The notes: generated by a model not told the origin, from the sequence alone. DNA of 51,422 nucleotides from Betaproteobacteria bacterium (GCA_013289985.1 JABCYW010000029.1:1-51422), one strand, 5' to 3'; numbered from the stretch's first letter, positions 16,797 through 25,728 are shown. Program-made: numbers and translations.

Positions 16797-17161
16797 CCGG
16801 TGTCGCGGTGGCTGGCCTCATCGGCGACGACCTCAACATCGTTGTGGCGCTTGCCGATGGCCATCGCGTCCGTCGCAGCGAGATCGCGGACGCCCCGGGC
16901 ATTCACGAGCAGCGGCCCGGGGGCACTTGGAAGTGGATCCGCCATCCGTCGACCGCGTGGGAGCACGGCGGCCCGATCATCGAGCGCGAGCGGATTGCGC
17001 TGGAATTCCTGGATGGCGAGTGATACGCGTGAGCGCCCAGCCCGCAGCGGGCCGACGGCGGCGACGGCACAGGCCCGACACCGCTCATTGCCGCGATGCT
17101 CGCCTTCGTCGTGAGCAAGTTCGGCGAGACGATCGACCTGGAACAGGGGCGTCCCGGTTGA
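16793..17161 (+). pseudogene. NinX-like (DUF2591) phage protein, broken by two in-frame TGA codons
   Basis: One continuous phase gives HPSTAWEHGGPIIERERIAL and then, after the stops, GTGPTPLIAAMLAFVVSKFG ending at TGA 17159. Both parts match NinX/DUF2591 proteins, with P-S-x-x-W-x-x-GGPIIERE followed by PTPLIAAMRA-x-V-x-SKFG-x-E. Between them lie TGA at 17021-17023 and 17030-17032. With TGG in their place the junction would read GEWYAWAP, fitting the family, so two Trp codons have probably become stops. The N-terminal quarter of the family is also missing, replaced by the SRAP fragment. Confidence 0.6.
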
Positions 17162-17302
17162 TCGCGCGCGCATAAGCCTCATCGAAGCGGGCGCGTTTTC
17201 GAACCCCCTTGCCGCGAGGCGGGTTTCCCATGTGCTGCAGTGACCAGCACCAGGCTTGATCGGACAACCGTCTTCCTCCAAGCCTCGAACTTCAGGGAAA
17301 AC

Positions 17303-17572
17303 ATGACCAACGATCCACGATTCAACGATCCGGTACCGCCGCAGCCTCTTCTGCTTGCCTCCACCGACAACAACCGGGAGGGCCGGCAGCACCATCCGAT
17401 GGCAGGCCCCTCCGACGCCGAGAAGTACCGCTGGATCCGCGCCAACAGAGGCAACTTCGCCATCGTCGAAGCCCTCGCCCAGTGCGACCGCGACGCCGAT
17501 TTCGACAACCGCATCACCACCGAGATGGGCATGTGCGCTGCGGGAAAGGGGTCTTACAGAATTGGCCTGTAA
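17303..17572 (+). CDS. Conserved phage-type hypothetical protein, 89 aa
   Basis: I start at ATG 17303 (MTNDPRFNDPVPPQPLLL), preceded by AGGG; an upstream GTG at 17240 is less likely. The product contains DAEKYRWIRANRGNFAIVEA, the D-A-x-x-Y-R-W-L/I-R signature common in small proteins of phages and prophage-like islands. It is soluble and acidic at the C-terminus. Function unknown. Its presence supports a phage origin for the 15.3-18.8 kb segment. Confidence 0.6.
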   Translation: MTNDPRFNDPVPPQPLLLASTDNNREGRQHHPMAGPSDAEKYRWIRANRGNFAIVEALAQCDRDADFDNRITTEMGMCAAGKGSYRIGL

Positions 17573-18144
17573 CGCACCTGGGCTGCCCGACTGACTGGGC
17601 TCGCCCATCGTCAGGCAGAAATGCGATTTGCTCATTGGGCGGCGCCCGATCGTGGAGGTCGCGATGAAATTACAGCAGAAGCAGCGCGAACCAGCGGGCC
17701 GACGGATGAACCACATTCGCCTTGGCTCCAACTTCCAAGTACGCTAGTGGATGCAAGCGCTTGGCGTCTCGAAGGCAGTTGGGCGAGACTGTCAGGGCTG
17801 TCGGCACGCAGGTTGAGTTCGCTATGGACTACCTGAGCGTCGAGGCATTGAGAAGCGACAGATCATCCGGGTTGAGCCGCAACTCCCGTCGCAACTCAAC
17901 AGCGGGCTCTCAACCTGATTTCGGCGCCCTTCGCGGACTCGTCTTGTAGAGCGGTCCGCGCTCGTGATCGAGCCCTCAGCTCGCGTTAACTCAACAGGGT
18001 GTCGAGTACCTCGCACACGTCGAGCAATCGCGAGAGCGTCCCTAAGTTCCGGCTCGACAGCAATTTGTGCGTTGCCGCTAATTGCAAGCTAAGTGTTTCG
18101 GTCCAGCCTAGAAGATGCCCGCCTCGGACGAAATTGGAGACGCA
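17573..18144. other. Gene-poor stretch within the island
   Basis: No frame here shows coding character or a recognisable family. The base composition is less GC-rich than the flanking chromosome. It probably holds decayed phage DNA and the promoter of the PepSY gene. Confidence 0.4.
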
Positions 18145-18465
18145 ATGCACCGCAAACTAGCCCTGCTCTTGGCTCACTCGACCGTCGCTGCTGTCGTCAC
18201 CGTCGGGTGGATTGCGCCCGCTGCGGCCTACACAGGCGAAGAACTCGCCAAAGACGCCAAGGTCACGCTGGACCAAGCACGCAGGATCGCGCTGAGGGCC
18301 CATGCCGGGAAGATCACGGATCAAGAGCTTGAGAAGGAGCCCGGCGGGTCCGGATTGCGCTACTCGTTCGACATTCGACGCGGCAAGATCACGTACGAGG
18401 TCGGCATCGACGCGGCGACCGGCCAGGTGCTGGAAAACAAGGCCGAGGGGCCTAACCCGGATTGA
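18145..18465 (+). CDS. Secreted PepSY-domain protein
   Basis: This 106-residue protein starts at ATG 18145 with GGAG about 8 bases upstream. A signal peptide (residues 1 to about 28, LLLAHSTVAAVVTVGWIAPA, ending near AAA-Y) is followed by one PepSY domain: VTLDQARRIALRAHAGKI, then LRYSFDIRRGKITYEVGID and ATGQVLENK. PepSY domains often inhibit or modulate secreted peptidases or act in envelope sensing. It is likely periplasmic. It is the last intact gene before the right island boundary. Confidence 0.85.
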   Translation: MHRKLALLLAHSTVAAVVTVGWIAPAAAYTGEELAKDAKVTLDQARRIALRAHAGKITDQELEKEPGGSGLRYSFDIRRGKITYEVGIDAATGQVLENKAEGPNPD

Positions 18466-18733
18466 TTCGGCAGATGGCCGCTTGCGTCAATGGACGCACG
18501 AGCCGTGCTGGCTGCCAAGGGCGCGTCACCTCTCGGTTCGCGCATCGAGTGCACACAACCGCGCACGGCGTTGGCGACACACAGCTTCAGGCCGCCGCGC
18601 CGGCAATCAGCCAGCTATGGGTCTCTCCAGCATGGGCTGCCCGATGCACGCGGTACGACCACGGCTGGTGCGTCTTGGCTTGGGCAACTAGGTGGCAGTA
18701 TGTGGCCTCATGCGGTCGTATCCGGGCAAGAAA

Positions 18734-18766
18734 AAAGCGCTAAGCCGTTGATTTGCTTAGCGCTTT
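18734..18766 (-). terminator. Strong intrinsic terminator at the right island boundary
   Basis: A perfect 12-bp stem (AAAGCGCTAAGC 18734-18745 with GCTTAGCGCTTT 18755-18766) is followed on the minus strand by TTT, making six T in a row. It lies 31 bases beyond the tRNA-end-like repeat at 18798-18814, exactly the layout of a tRNA gene end and its terminator. Confidence 0.75.
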
Positions 18767-18797
18767 GTCTTCATACAACCCCATGTGCATGGGTAAG

Positions 18798-18814
18798 TGG
18801 TGGAGCCGGGGTCA
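18798..18814 (-). repeat. 17-bp direct repeat, right copy: tRNA 3'-end-like att candidate
   Basis: Identical to 15339-15355. On the minus strand the extended sequence is GGGTGTTCAAGTGACCCC then GGCTCCACCA. That is a T-arm with TTCAAGT loop plus acceptor strand and CCA, with a single break at the normally invariant G53-C61 pair. No upstream tRNA body exists, so it is a fragment. Confidence 0.6.
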
Positions 18815-19132
18815 CTTGAACACCCAGCTGAAAGCGGCATCTTTCCTACGTTTCCCGGATCGAACCTGTCACGGTTATTCCTTCAGTTACTCCCGCACTT
18901 TTCGTGTTGACCGCACCCTTGAACCAACGTCCGTTCGGCCGATTTCCAGGTTGGTGCGGTTCAAAGCAACGTGCGGCGGAGCAGCCTGACGACATCGAAG
19001 TCGCGGGGCAGCATTTTCGCCAATGTCGCCGCAAGGGCTCGCGGCGATGCTGACCAGAGAAGCTCCCTTCCTCCAGAAGCATCGACGGCGGTTGTCAACA
19101 AAACAGATGCTCGTCCCAGTTGCGCACCTAGT
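18815..19132. other. Non-coding stretch beyond the island
   Basis: Nothing recognisable: no frame with coding character and no repeat. It separates the island's right boundary from the convergent end of the Rieske/FAD reductase gene. Confidence 0.4.
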
Positions 19133-20668
19133 CTAGGCCGCTTCGCCCTCCATCGTTACCTCGGCCATCAGGTTCTCAGCATCGCGATTGATCGTCGCGA
19201 TCGCCAGCAGGCGCCCCTTGGACTTGTATCGCACCGCGCAATCACGACGTGCGATATCGCCCTCGATCGTGAGCTCGTCCCACGACTGTGCGTGTCCGGC
19301 ATAGTTGATGGCCACGTCGTAGTGCTGGCTCCAGAAAAACGGCACCGCGTCAAACTTCGCCTGGCCGCCCAGCATGTTGAGGGCGGCGGTCTGGCCCTGG
19401 CGTTGCGCGACAACCCAGTGTTCGACGCGCATCGAATCACCGCTGTGTGGGTCGGGCCAGCGTGCGATGTCGCCGGCGGCGTAAATGCCCGGCACGCTGG
19501 TTTCCAGTCGGGCATCCACCACGACGCCGCGATCGAGCGTGAGGCCGGCTTTCTCGGCCAATTCCAGGCGAGGCCGCACGCCGACGCCGACGACGACCAG
19601 GTCCGCAGCGATGGTGGCACCGCTGACCAGCGTGACCTGGTGCGCGTCGATCGCCGTGGCGGAGTCCTCAAGGTGGAAGATGACGCCGTGCGCCTCGTGG
19701 AGACCGCGCACGAAGTCGCCCATCGCAGGGCCCAGGACGCGTTCCATGGGACGCTTGTCCGGCGCCACGACATGCACCTCGAGGCCGCGCTTTCGCAGCG
19801 ATGCGGCGACTTCGAGCCCGATGAAGCTGGCCCCCATCACGACGACGCTGCGCGCCGTCGGGGTTCCCGCGATGATCGCGCGCGTATCCGCCAGCGACCG
19901 CAGGGTGTGGACGTGCGGCAGGTCCATGCCGGGAATCGTCAGGCGAACCGGCTCGGCGCCGGTGGCCAGCAGGAGCCGGTCGTAGGAGACCTTGCTGCCG
20001 TCGCCAAGTTCGAGCTCGCGTGCCTGCGTGTCGATGGCCACGACGTGACTCTTCAGCCGCAGGTCGATGCCCTGTTCGGCGTAGTACTCCTGAGGGCGCA
20101 GCGGCACCCAGTCCTCGGGTGCCGAGCCGTCGAGATAGTCCTTGGACAGATTGGGACGATCCACGGGCGCCGCATCGTCCTCGCTGAGCATCACGAGGCT
20201 GCCCTTGTAGTGCTGGCGCCTGAGCATCTCGGCCGCGGCGAAGCCGGCCGCACCGCCGCCCACGATGACCACCTGTTGCGGCCATTCGCCAGCCACGACC
20301 GCGGGCGCGCGCGCCGCGGTCTCCACCTTGCCGAGGACGAAGACCTTGTTGCTTCGTACCGCGACCGACCAGCAGGCAACGGGGTCGAACGCCGGCGCGC
20401 TGATGGCCCCGCCCGTGCGCAGGCTGAAACAGGCATGGTGCAAGGGGCAGCGCACCGTCTCGCCCACCATCAGGCCGTCCGCGAGGGCACCGTGGTAATG
20501 GGTGCATTCGGCGCCGATCGCGAAATACTCGCCGCCGCTGCGCGCGAGAAGCACGGGATCCGCGCCCACGTGGCCCACCAGCATCTTTCCGTCGGCGAGC
20601 GCGTCGGTGGGTAAGCCGCGGGCCAGGTCAGGGCCAGATTGCTGGGCGGGGGAGTCGCTCATGTCCAT
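19133..20668 (-). CDS. Rieske-FAD fusion reductase (AIF-like ferredoxin reductase)
   Basis: This 511-residue protein combines an N-terminal Rieske [2Fe-2S] domain (CTHYHG and CPLHHACF, about residues 54-80) with a pyridine-nucleotide-disulphide-type FAD/NAD reductase. The reductase part shows QVVIVGGGAAGFAAAEML, then DRPNLSKDYLDG, LLLATGAEP, VVVMGASFIGLEVAASL, and GIYAAGDIARWP. This architecture occurs in AIFM3-like proteins and in some oxygenase reductases. It would pass electrons between NAD(P)H and the iron-sulphur centre or an unknown partner. No oxygenase gene is adjacent. Cytoplasmic, start at ATG 20668; a second ATG lies two codons later. Confidence 0.9.
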   Translation of the reverse strand: MDMSDSPAQQSGPDLARGLPTDALADGKMLVGHVGADPVLLARSGGEYFAIGAECTHYHGALADGLMVGETVRCPLHHACFSLRTGGAISAPAFDPVACWSVAVRSNKVFVLGKVETAARAPAVVAGEWPQQVVIVGGGAAGFAAAEMLRRQHYKGSLVMLSEDDAAPVDRPNLSKDYLDGSAPEDWVPLRPQEYYAEQGIDLRLKSHVVAIDTQARELELGDGSKVSYDRLLLATGAEPVRLTIPGMDLPHVHTLRSLADTRAIIAGTPTARSVVVMGASFIGLEVAASLRKRGLEVHVVAPDKRPMERVLGPAMGDFVRGLHEAHGVIFHLEDSATAIDAHQVTLVSGATIAADLVVVGVGVRPRLELAEKAGLTLDRGVVVDARLETSVPGIYAAGDIARWPDPHSGDSMRVEHWVVAQRQGQTAALNMLGGQAKFDAVPFFWSQHYDVAINYAGHAQSWDELTIEGDIARRDCAVRYKSKGRLLAIATINRDAENLMAEVTMEGEAA

Positions 20669-20952
20669 CTCCGGTTGGCGTGCGTTCGACGGCCCGCCGA
20701 TCTCGGCGGGTCACTCAGAGTTTGAGGGACCTGAGGCGGACGCCAGCGGCTCGTCGCGGCCGCCCATGCTGCTCAGTAGGAGATCCGCGTCGCCGCCACT
20801 TGCAGGCGTCCGGCGCACCAGTGGGCCGCTCCGATGCGTCACGCACGGTGCCAGTGATGTCAGTACTTTGTCGATCAAGTCCGCGGCCACGCATCGCACG
20901 TCAGCTTGCCGATGACGCCGGGGGCACCGGCTGTATTCGAACCGGCACTAGT

Positions 20953-21262
20953 TCAGGCGGCCTGCTTGGTGGGCCGGAACAGGATCTCGTTGACGTCCAT
21001 GTCGTCCGGCTGACTCATTGCGAACGCGACGCAGCGAGCAAAGGAGTCCGCGGGAATCGCCGTCGATTCGTAGAAGGCCTTCATGCCCTGGGCGATGTCC
21101 GCCTCGGTTGCGCTGTTCGGCAGTTCCGTGGCTACGGCGCCCGGCAATATCACTGTCGTGCGGATGTTCCAAACCTTCACCTCCTGCTGCAGCCCCCGGA
21201 CAGGGTGCGCACCGCGTGCTTGGTCGCGGCGCGGACCGCGCCGTTGGGCGAGGCCTTGCAGC
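20953..21262 (-). pseudogene. Short-chain dehydrogenase (SDR), frameshifted C-terminal remnant
   Basis: The minus strand reads [20 protein letters not shown] in one frame and then [20 protein letters not shown] through to a TGA at 20953 in another. These match the catalytic helix and C-terminus of classical SDRs (Y-x-x-x-K then E-V[19 protein letters not shown]). A frameshift separates them near 21185. The catalytic tyrosine position is Arg (VRAATK), and the Rossmann half is gone. A relic of an oxidoreductase gene. Confidence 0.65.
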
Positions 21263-21337
21263 CGGCGACGAAACTGCGCTCGCAGCTTTTCGTAGCGAAC
21301 GACTCCCGATCAGATCCAGGACGAGCGTTATCCCAAG

Positions 21338-21919
21338 TCATCGAACCGAATTGAGGCTGCTCAATAGCGTAACCGCGCGAGCAAGCACGCGCTCAAGCAG
21401 GTATCCTGCCGACAACGAGAAGCAACAGCGCGATATCGCGGCAATTGCTTCGTACAGCGCGCGTGGGGACGCTGACCAAACCGCCTCGGCCGCATCATGG
21501 CGGAACAATTGCAGATGCAATCTCCACACTTGCCGGCGCAGATAGTGATGATCGGCCGTCAACACGTGGCCGGTCATTGCGTCGAGCACGACGGAAGCGG
21601 GATATAGACGCGGCCGCACGTAGTTGACAGGGTATTCTTCCACGCGCCGCAATGGTCGCGGGTCTCCATCTACCTGGACAGCGGTTAGGTCAAGGACACG
21701 GCCATTCTCCGTGGCCACGGCCCAATGCTCGAGATAGTTCAGGTCATTGCGTACACGCCATCTCACGAAAAACAACCGACTGTCGATGCCAAGTCGCCGA
21801 GCCTCCCGACCAAACTCGACGGATGCGTGCAGACACAGGCCTCGTGAATTGACCAATGTTTCATATCGGTTCGCGATGGCGAGTCCTTCCAAGGACGCGA
21901 AGCAGGAATCGTCTAGCAC
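21338..21919 (-). CDS. Putative transglutaminase-fold cysteine peptidase-like protein
   Basis: This 193-residue product starts at GTG 21917-21919, with an in-frame stop just upstream. It has a possible papain/transglutaminase triad: Cys29 in GLCLHASVEF, His65 in LEHWAVA and Asp77 in VLDLTAVQ. The order and spacing (C on a helix, H and D on following strands) fit small transglutaminase-like hydrolases. No signal peptide is present. The C-terminal 70 residues are helical (WRLHLQLFRHDAAEAVW) and unrecognised. It stands alone between decayed genes and is probably horizontally acquired. Substrate unknown; a role as peptidase, deamidase or effector is possible. Confidence 0.5.
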   Translation of the reverse strand: MLDDSCFASLEGLAIANRYETLVNSRGLCLHASVEFGREARRLGIDSRLFFVRWRVRNDLNYLEHWAVATENGRVLDLTAVQVDGDPRPLRRVEEYPVNYVRPRLYPASVVLDAMTGHVLTADHHYLRRQVWRLHLQLFRHDAAEAVWSASPRALYEAIAAISRCCFSLSAGYLLERVLARAVTLLSSLNSVR

Positions 21920-22076
21920 GATTCGAGTCTAGTGAGATTGCTCGCAAAACGCATGAACAGTCTATGACCGTGACATTCCGGACCCAGTCGAAAGGGTTGC
22001 ACCAGCGCCCCGGGGGCACAACGACGATCGGCTACCGTGACGGTTGGGTACTGAACGAAATGACGAACAGCCCACC

Positions 22077-22583
22077 CTACTTGGGCTCGTCAATGTCGAC
22101 GACCATTCTCATCTTGTATGGCCCGACATCCCACGAACACCTGCTCGGGGACAGCCCCATTTGATCCAGGGCATTGACTGCGGTCTTGCCAAGCACCGTC
22201 AACTCGGGTGCGCTACCGGCCGCGTATGCATCAATCGTTGGTTGATTGATGATTTCCTCTATAACTAGGCGCTTGGTCGGCAAGGTGTTCGAGAGAGTCA
22301 GGGCCTCAGCAACGAGTTGCCCAGCGGCGCCCTTCGGCAACGCGCCTCTTTCGACGACCAGCAAATGCACGACGCCTGGTTTGGGTACCCTCCACGCAAC
22401 TCGCGCGAAGTCACCTTCTCTTCGGGCCACCGCACTGTACAGATCGGCAAAAGGATCTCCAAATTGGGAATCCGGGGGAAATAGGTCAAGCCCTATCGAT
22501 CCTGGCTTGCGCGACGCATTGTCCACTCTCGCCCCCTCTACGCCAGCCGGGAATAGAGTTTTCGCTTGGAGGTACTTGCGCAC
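22077..22583 (-). CDS. Hypothetical protein, 168 aa
   Basis: The frame from GTG 22583 encodes a soluble alpha/beta protein beginning MRKYLQAKTLFPAGVEG, with GSIGLDLFPPDSQFGDPFAD, later RVAWRVPKPGVVHLLVVERG and a hydrophilic end YKMRMVVDIDEPK. No family is recognised. Start choice is uncertain because no internal ATG is well placed and the Shine-Dalgarno is unclear. The gene sits among transposon and pseudogene debris. The compact single-domain form without an obvious active site would also suit an orphan immunity protein or toxin fragment, but nothing here proves that. Confidence 0.5.
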   Translation of the reverse strand: MRKYLQAKTLFPAGVEGARVDNASRKPGSIGLDLFPPDSQFGDPFADLYSAVARREGDFARVAWRVPKPGVVHLLVVERGALPKGAAGQLVAEALTLSNTLPTKRLVIEEIINQPTIDAYAAGSAPELTVLGKTAVNALDQMGLSPSRCSWDVGPYKMRMVVDIDEPK

Positions 22584-22754
22584 CTCTGATCAAGTTTTGT
22601 CATCTAGTGTCGTCGCGTGGAACGTTCATGGGCACAGACTCACGGTAGTCCCACGGCGACGATGTTTCATGATCAATTCATGAAGAATCCGTGATGACTC
22701 TTCAGGTATCCAATCCGCCCCTACCGTGTGGCACTGTCGCAGAGACGGTCACCG

Positions 22755-22965
22755 TGTGGCCCCTGAATCGCCAGGGCGTCCTGACTGCTCCCCTTGGAAC
22801 CGCATCCCACAACCGGTGGCATTGCGCGGCTCGATCTTCCTGGGCAGCGAGCCAAGCCCGTTCGAATTGCATCGGGCCGACGTAGCCCACGTGTCGTAGC
22901 GAAGACACCGATGGTTGTAGAACGGCACCAACCAGACGGGGTCAACGACAGCGACGCCACGCACC
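22755..22965 (-). mobile_element. IS3-family transposase (OrfB), C-terminal remnant
   Basis: The minus strand contains WLVPFYNHR in one frame and then LRHVGYVGPMQFERAWLAAQ in another. This is the end of IS3-type DDE transposases (P-F-Y-N-x-x-R-x-H-x-x-L-G-Y-x-x-P-x-x-F-E). A frameshift within the motif and loss of everything upstream show that the element is dead. It abuts the truncated N-terminus of the alginate-lyase-like gene, suggesting the insertion caused that truncation. Confidence 0.65.
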
Positions 22966-24527
22966 TTCGTACACCCGGGACTTCTTCATACCGACGACGA
23001 CTTCGCCCGCATGAAGGCCAAGGTGGCTGCCGGCGTCCAGCCATGGCTCGACGGATGGAATGCGCTCACCGCCAACGGACGCGCGCAGCTCGGCGCCGCG
23101 CCCAGACCGCTTGCGGTGGTTACGCGCGGCGCCACGAACAACAGCGCGCAGATGTACATCGACATCGACCGCACCTACCAACTGGCCCTGCGCTGGAAGG
23201 TGACGGGGACACAGCCTATGCCGACCTCGCCGTCGCCTTTCTCAACGCATGGTCGTCCACGCCGACGGCACTGGACGGCGACGCCGATCGCTTTCTCTCG
23301 GCGGGCATCTATGGCTTCCAGTGGGCGAACGCCGCCGAGATCATGCGCGGCTACCCGGCTTGGGCGGCGGCTGACTTCGCGGCCTTTCAGAACATGATGC
23401 TGACGATCTTCTACCCGATGTCACATCAATTTTGGGAATCGATCTACAACCACTATGTGAAGCGGCGCGGCTTGGCCGCGCCCTATGTGGCCATGCAGGT
23501 CGCACAACTCCACCCGGAAACCGATGGCGGCAACGGTGACCAGCTCGGATTCGGCACTCTCACGTTCTCGCGCGATTCGATCGTCACCGGAAACAGTCCG
23601 TCCGGCGTGACCGCCTACCTGCGCGGCGCCCAGGTGCTGCTTTCATGGTGGGGCGTCGCGGGGGCGACGAGCTACAACGTGAAGCGGGCGACGACGGCCT
23701 CCGGCCCGTTCACGACCATCGCCACGGGCATCAGCGACGTGCTGACCTGGACGGACGCTGGCGTTGCGCCCGAGACGACCTACCACTACGCCGTCACCGC
23801 CGTGAGCGGAAACCGAGAGAGCGCGGCGTCAGACACCGCGCGCGTCTCCACCGCGCCTGAGCTGCTGTTCCACCTCGCGTTCGACGAGGGGCGCGGCAAC
23901 ACCACGGCGGATGCCACTGGGGCCTGGCCCGCAAGTACCCTGGCCAACGGAGCCACATGGACCGCCGGACAGTCCGGCAGTGCCGTGGTGTTTGACGGTG
24001 TGGACAACTACGTTGCATTGCCTCCCGGCACTACGGCGGCGCTGGCTGATTTCACCATCGCGGCGCACGTGCGCATCGACTCGGCCGGAAAGTGGGCACA
24101 GGTGTTCGACTTCGGTTCGGGCGAGCGGCGCTGGATGATGTTGACGGTCAAGGACGCAAGCGCACTGCCTGCCTACGCGATCGACACGTGCCATGGCTAT
24201 GTCACGCAGAGAACCGAAGGCTCGACGGCCCTCCCCCTGGCGCAATGGGTACGCATCGCCGTTGCGCTTTCCGGCAGCCTCTGCACCCTCTATGTCAACG
24301 GCGCGCCGGTGGGCGTCAATGAAGCCATGACGCTGGCTCCCTATCATCTTGGCACCACGACGTCATCGTATCTCGGTCGTTCCCAATATGTGGCCGACGC
24401 ATTTCTTCAAGGCGCAATCGACGACTATCGACTCTATGCCGGAGCGCTTACGCCGTCGCAAGTGGCTGGCCCAATGTCAGTACAAGGCAGATCTGGAGTC
24501 GATCACGACTTGGGGTCTCGGAAATGA
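22957..24527 (+). pseudogene. Secreted polysaccharide lyase-like protein (alginate lyase/FN3/LamG), frameshifted and internally deleted
   Basis: The first part reads TFVHPGLLHTDDDFARMKAK and continues to WKVTG in one frame. After about 23212 the sense continues in another frame as TAYADLAVAFLNAW, so one base is missing. The lyase domain then jumps from FWESIYNHY directly to VKRRGLAAPYVAMQV, which in relatives lies near the domain end, implying loss of the catalytic middle. A fibronectin-III-like module (about 23590-23850) and a LamG/concanavalin-like module (about 23860-24470, DGVDNYVALPPGTTAALADF) follow and look intact. No start or signal peptide remains. Expression product, if any, would be a binding module only. 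Confidence 0.65.
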
Positions 24528-24593
24528 CCGATGCCTTCGTCGAGGATGCGTTTGGCTTCATCGGATCCAAAAGCGTAACGACAAGAACAAGCT

Positions 24594-25421
24594 CTATTGC
24601 GCACGTGCGGTCTTCACACTTGCGGCCTGGGCGGCGGAATCGGCCCGCTGTTTTTCAGGCGCTCTTCCTGTCGCACGACCTGAGCCTGGCAGCACGCAGG
24701 CCGGCGCGTCGACAGTCCGCTCTACTTCGCGACGGTGAGCCCCACCGTTTCGACGGGGCTGCGCGTCTGGCGCACCGAACTGCACCGTCGACTTGAAGTC
24801 CCACGCCTCCGCCACCGTCCTCCAGTCCTGCGTCAGCGCCCGGGTAACGGCCTGCATCGCGTCGACGCAATCCGGATCGAACTGCACGCCGCGCAGTGCC
24901 GTGATCTCCTCGAGTGCCGCAGCCAGGCTCCATGCAGGCTTGTAAGACCGCACGCTTGTGAGCGCGTCCACGACATCCGCCACCGCGACGATGCGCGCGC
25001 ACAGCGGAATCGCGGCTCCAGCCAAACCGAACGGGTACCCCGTGCCGTTCCACCATTCGTGATGCGACAGTGCGACCGCGATGGCGGCCGTCGTCGTGTG
25101 GCCGGTGTCGGGCCCGGCGGATCCTGCGAGGCGCTTGGCACCAGCCAGGCAATGCAGTTCGATCCTGCGCCGCTCGTCGCCGGTGAGCGCGCCCGGCCTG
25201 GCAAGCAGTTCGGGCGGCACATCCAGCTTTCCAATGTCATGTGTAAGCGCGGCGACCGTCCAGTCACCAGCTTCATGACATGCGACGTCTAGCACCGCGC
25301 AAAGGTGTGCCGTCAGCCAGGCAGTGCGCCGGCCGTGCAATTGAAGCTCAAGACGCATCCTGATGGTCCCACGGCACACACGCCAAAACTTCAATGTAGG
25401 CAAATTGGCGCGGCGACACAT
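24594..25421 (-). CDS. HD-GYP domain protein, probable c-di-GMP phosphodiesterase
   Basis: This 275-residue protein carries an HD-GYP domain: His29 (LHGRR), HD pair 61-62 in THDIGKL, HH 120-121 and the GYP motif in HHEWWNGTGYPFGL, then ADVVDALTS. All hallmark metal ligands are seen, so hydrolysis of c-di-GMP is likely. There is no sensor domain; residues 225-275 form an Arg/Ala-rich tail. The frame opens at ATG 25421, but an ATG at 25358 (MRLELQLHGRR) would still contain the complete domain and may be the true start. Together with the EAL protein at 5660 it gives the window two phosphodiesterases and no active cyclase. Confidence 0.8.
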   Translation of the reverse strand: MCRRANLPTLKFWRVCRGTIRMRLELQLHGRRTAWLTAHLCAVLDVACHEAGDWTVAALTHDIGKLDVPPELLARPGALTGDERRRIELHCLAGAKRLAGSAGPDTGHTTTAAIAVALSHHEWWNGTGYPFGLAGAAIPLCARIVAVADVVDALTSVRSYKPAWSLAAALEEITALRGVQFDPDCVDAMQAVTRALTQDWRTVAEAWDFKSTVQFGAPDAQPRRNGGAHRREVERTVDAPACVLPGSGRATGRAPEKQRADSAAQAASVKTARAQ

Positions 25422-25658
25422 GACCGGCGTCTGACCGCCTCATGATGGTTGCCGAGACGGTGTGCTACCCCTCATCGCCTCGGCGTGCCGCGCCTTCAAC
25501 AGGCGCGGCAATGTCCGTCGACACGGCCACCATTGACGCAGCGAGGTCTCGACGAAGCCGGCGGCACGCCGTGGAGCGCCCCGGTCTCGCCGCAGCGGCC
25601 GATCAGCGGATTCGTGCGAAGTTCGACAAGAAAGCAGGCGTCAGAACCGGATCTTTGG

Positions 25659-25719
25659 TGTAGATTAGCGTAGTTGTATGTAGTTTTTACTCTACATTCA
25701 ACGTAATATTTATACTACA
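25659..25719. promoter_or_regulatory. Nested TGTAG/CTACA operator-like dyads upstream of the wHTH gene
   Basis: Four half-sites are arranged symmetrically: TGTAG at 25659-25663 and 25679-25683, CTACA at 25692-25696 and 25715-25719. The inner pair extends to ATGTAG-N8-CTACAT. They lie in an AT-rich promoter directly before the winged-helix regulator. A related site precedes the response-regulator gene (26748-26765). Confidence 0.5.
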
Positions 25720-25728
25720 GGACCATGT

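Noticed and set aside
17621-17949. Short frames in the island's gene-poor stretch
   Set aside because: No homology, no ribosome-binding site, composition like random sequence.
18466-18733. Frames following the PepSY gene
   Set aside because: Several overlapping frames with no family pattern; nothing favours one of them.
18798-18875. Complete tRNA gene on the minus strand
   Set aside because: Only a T-arm-like and acceptor 3' strand are visible, with a broken G53-C61 pair; there is no anticodon or D arm.
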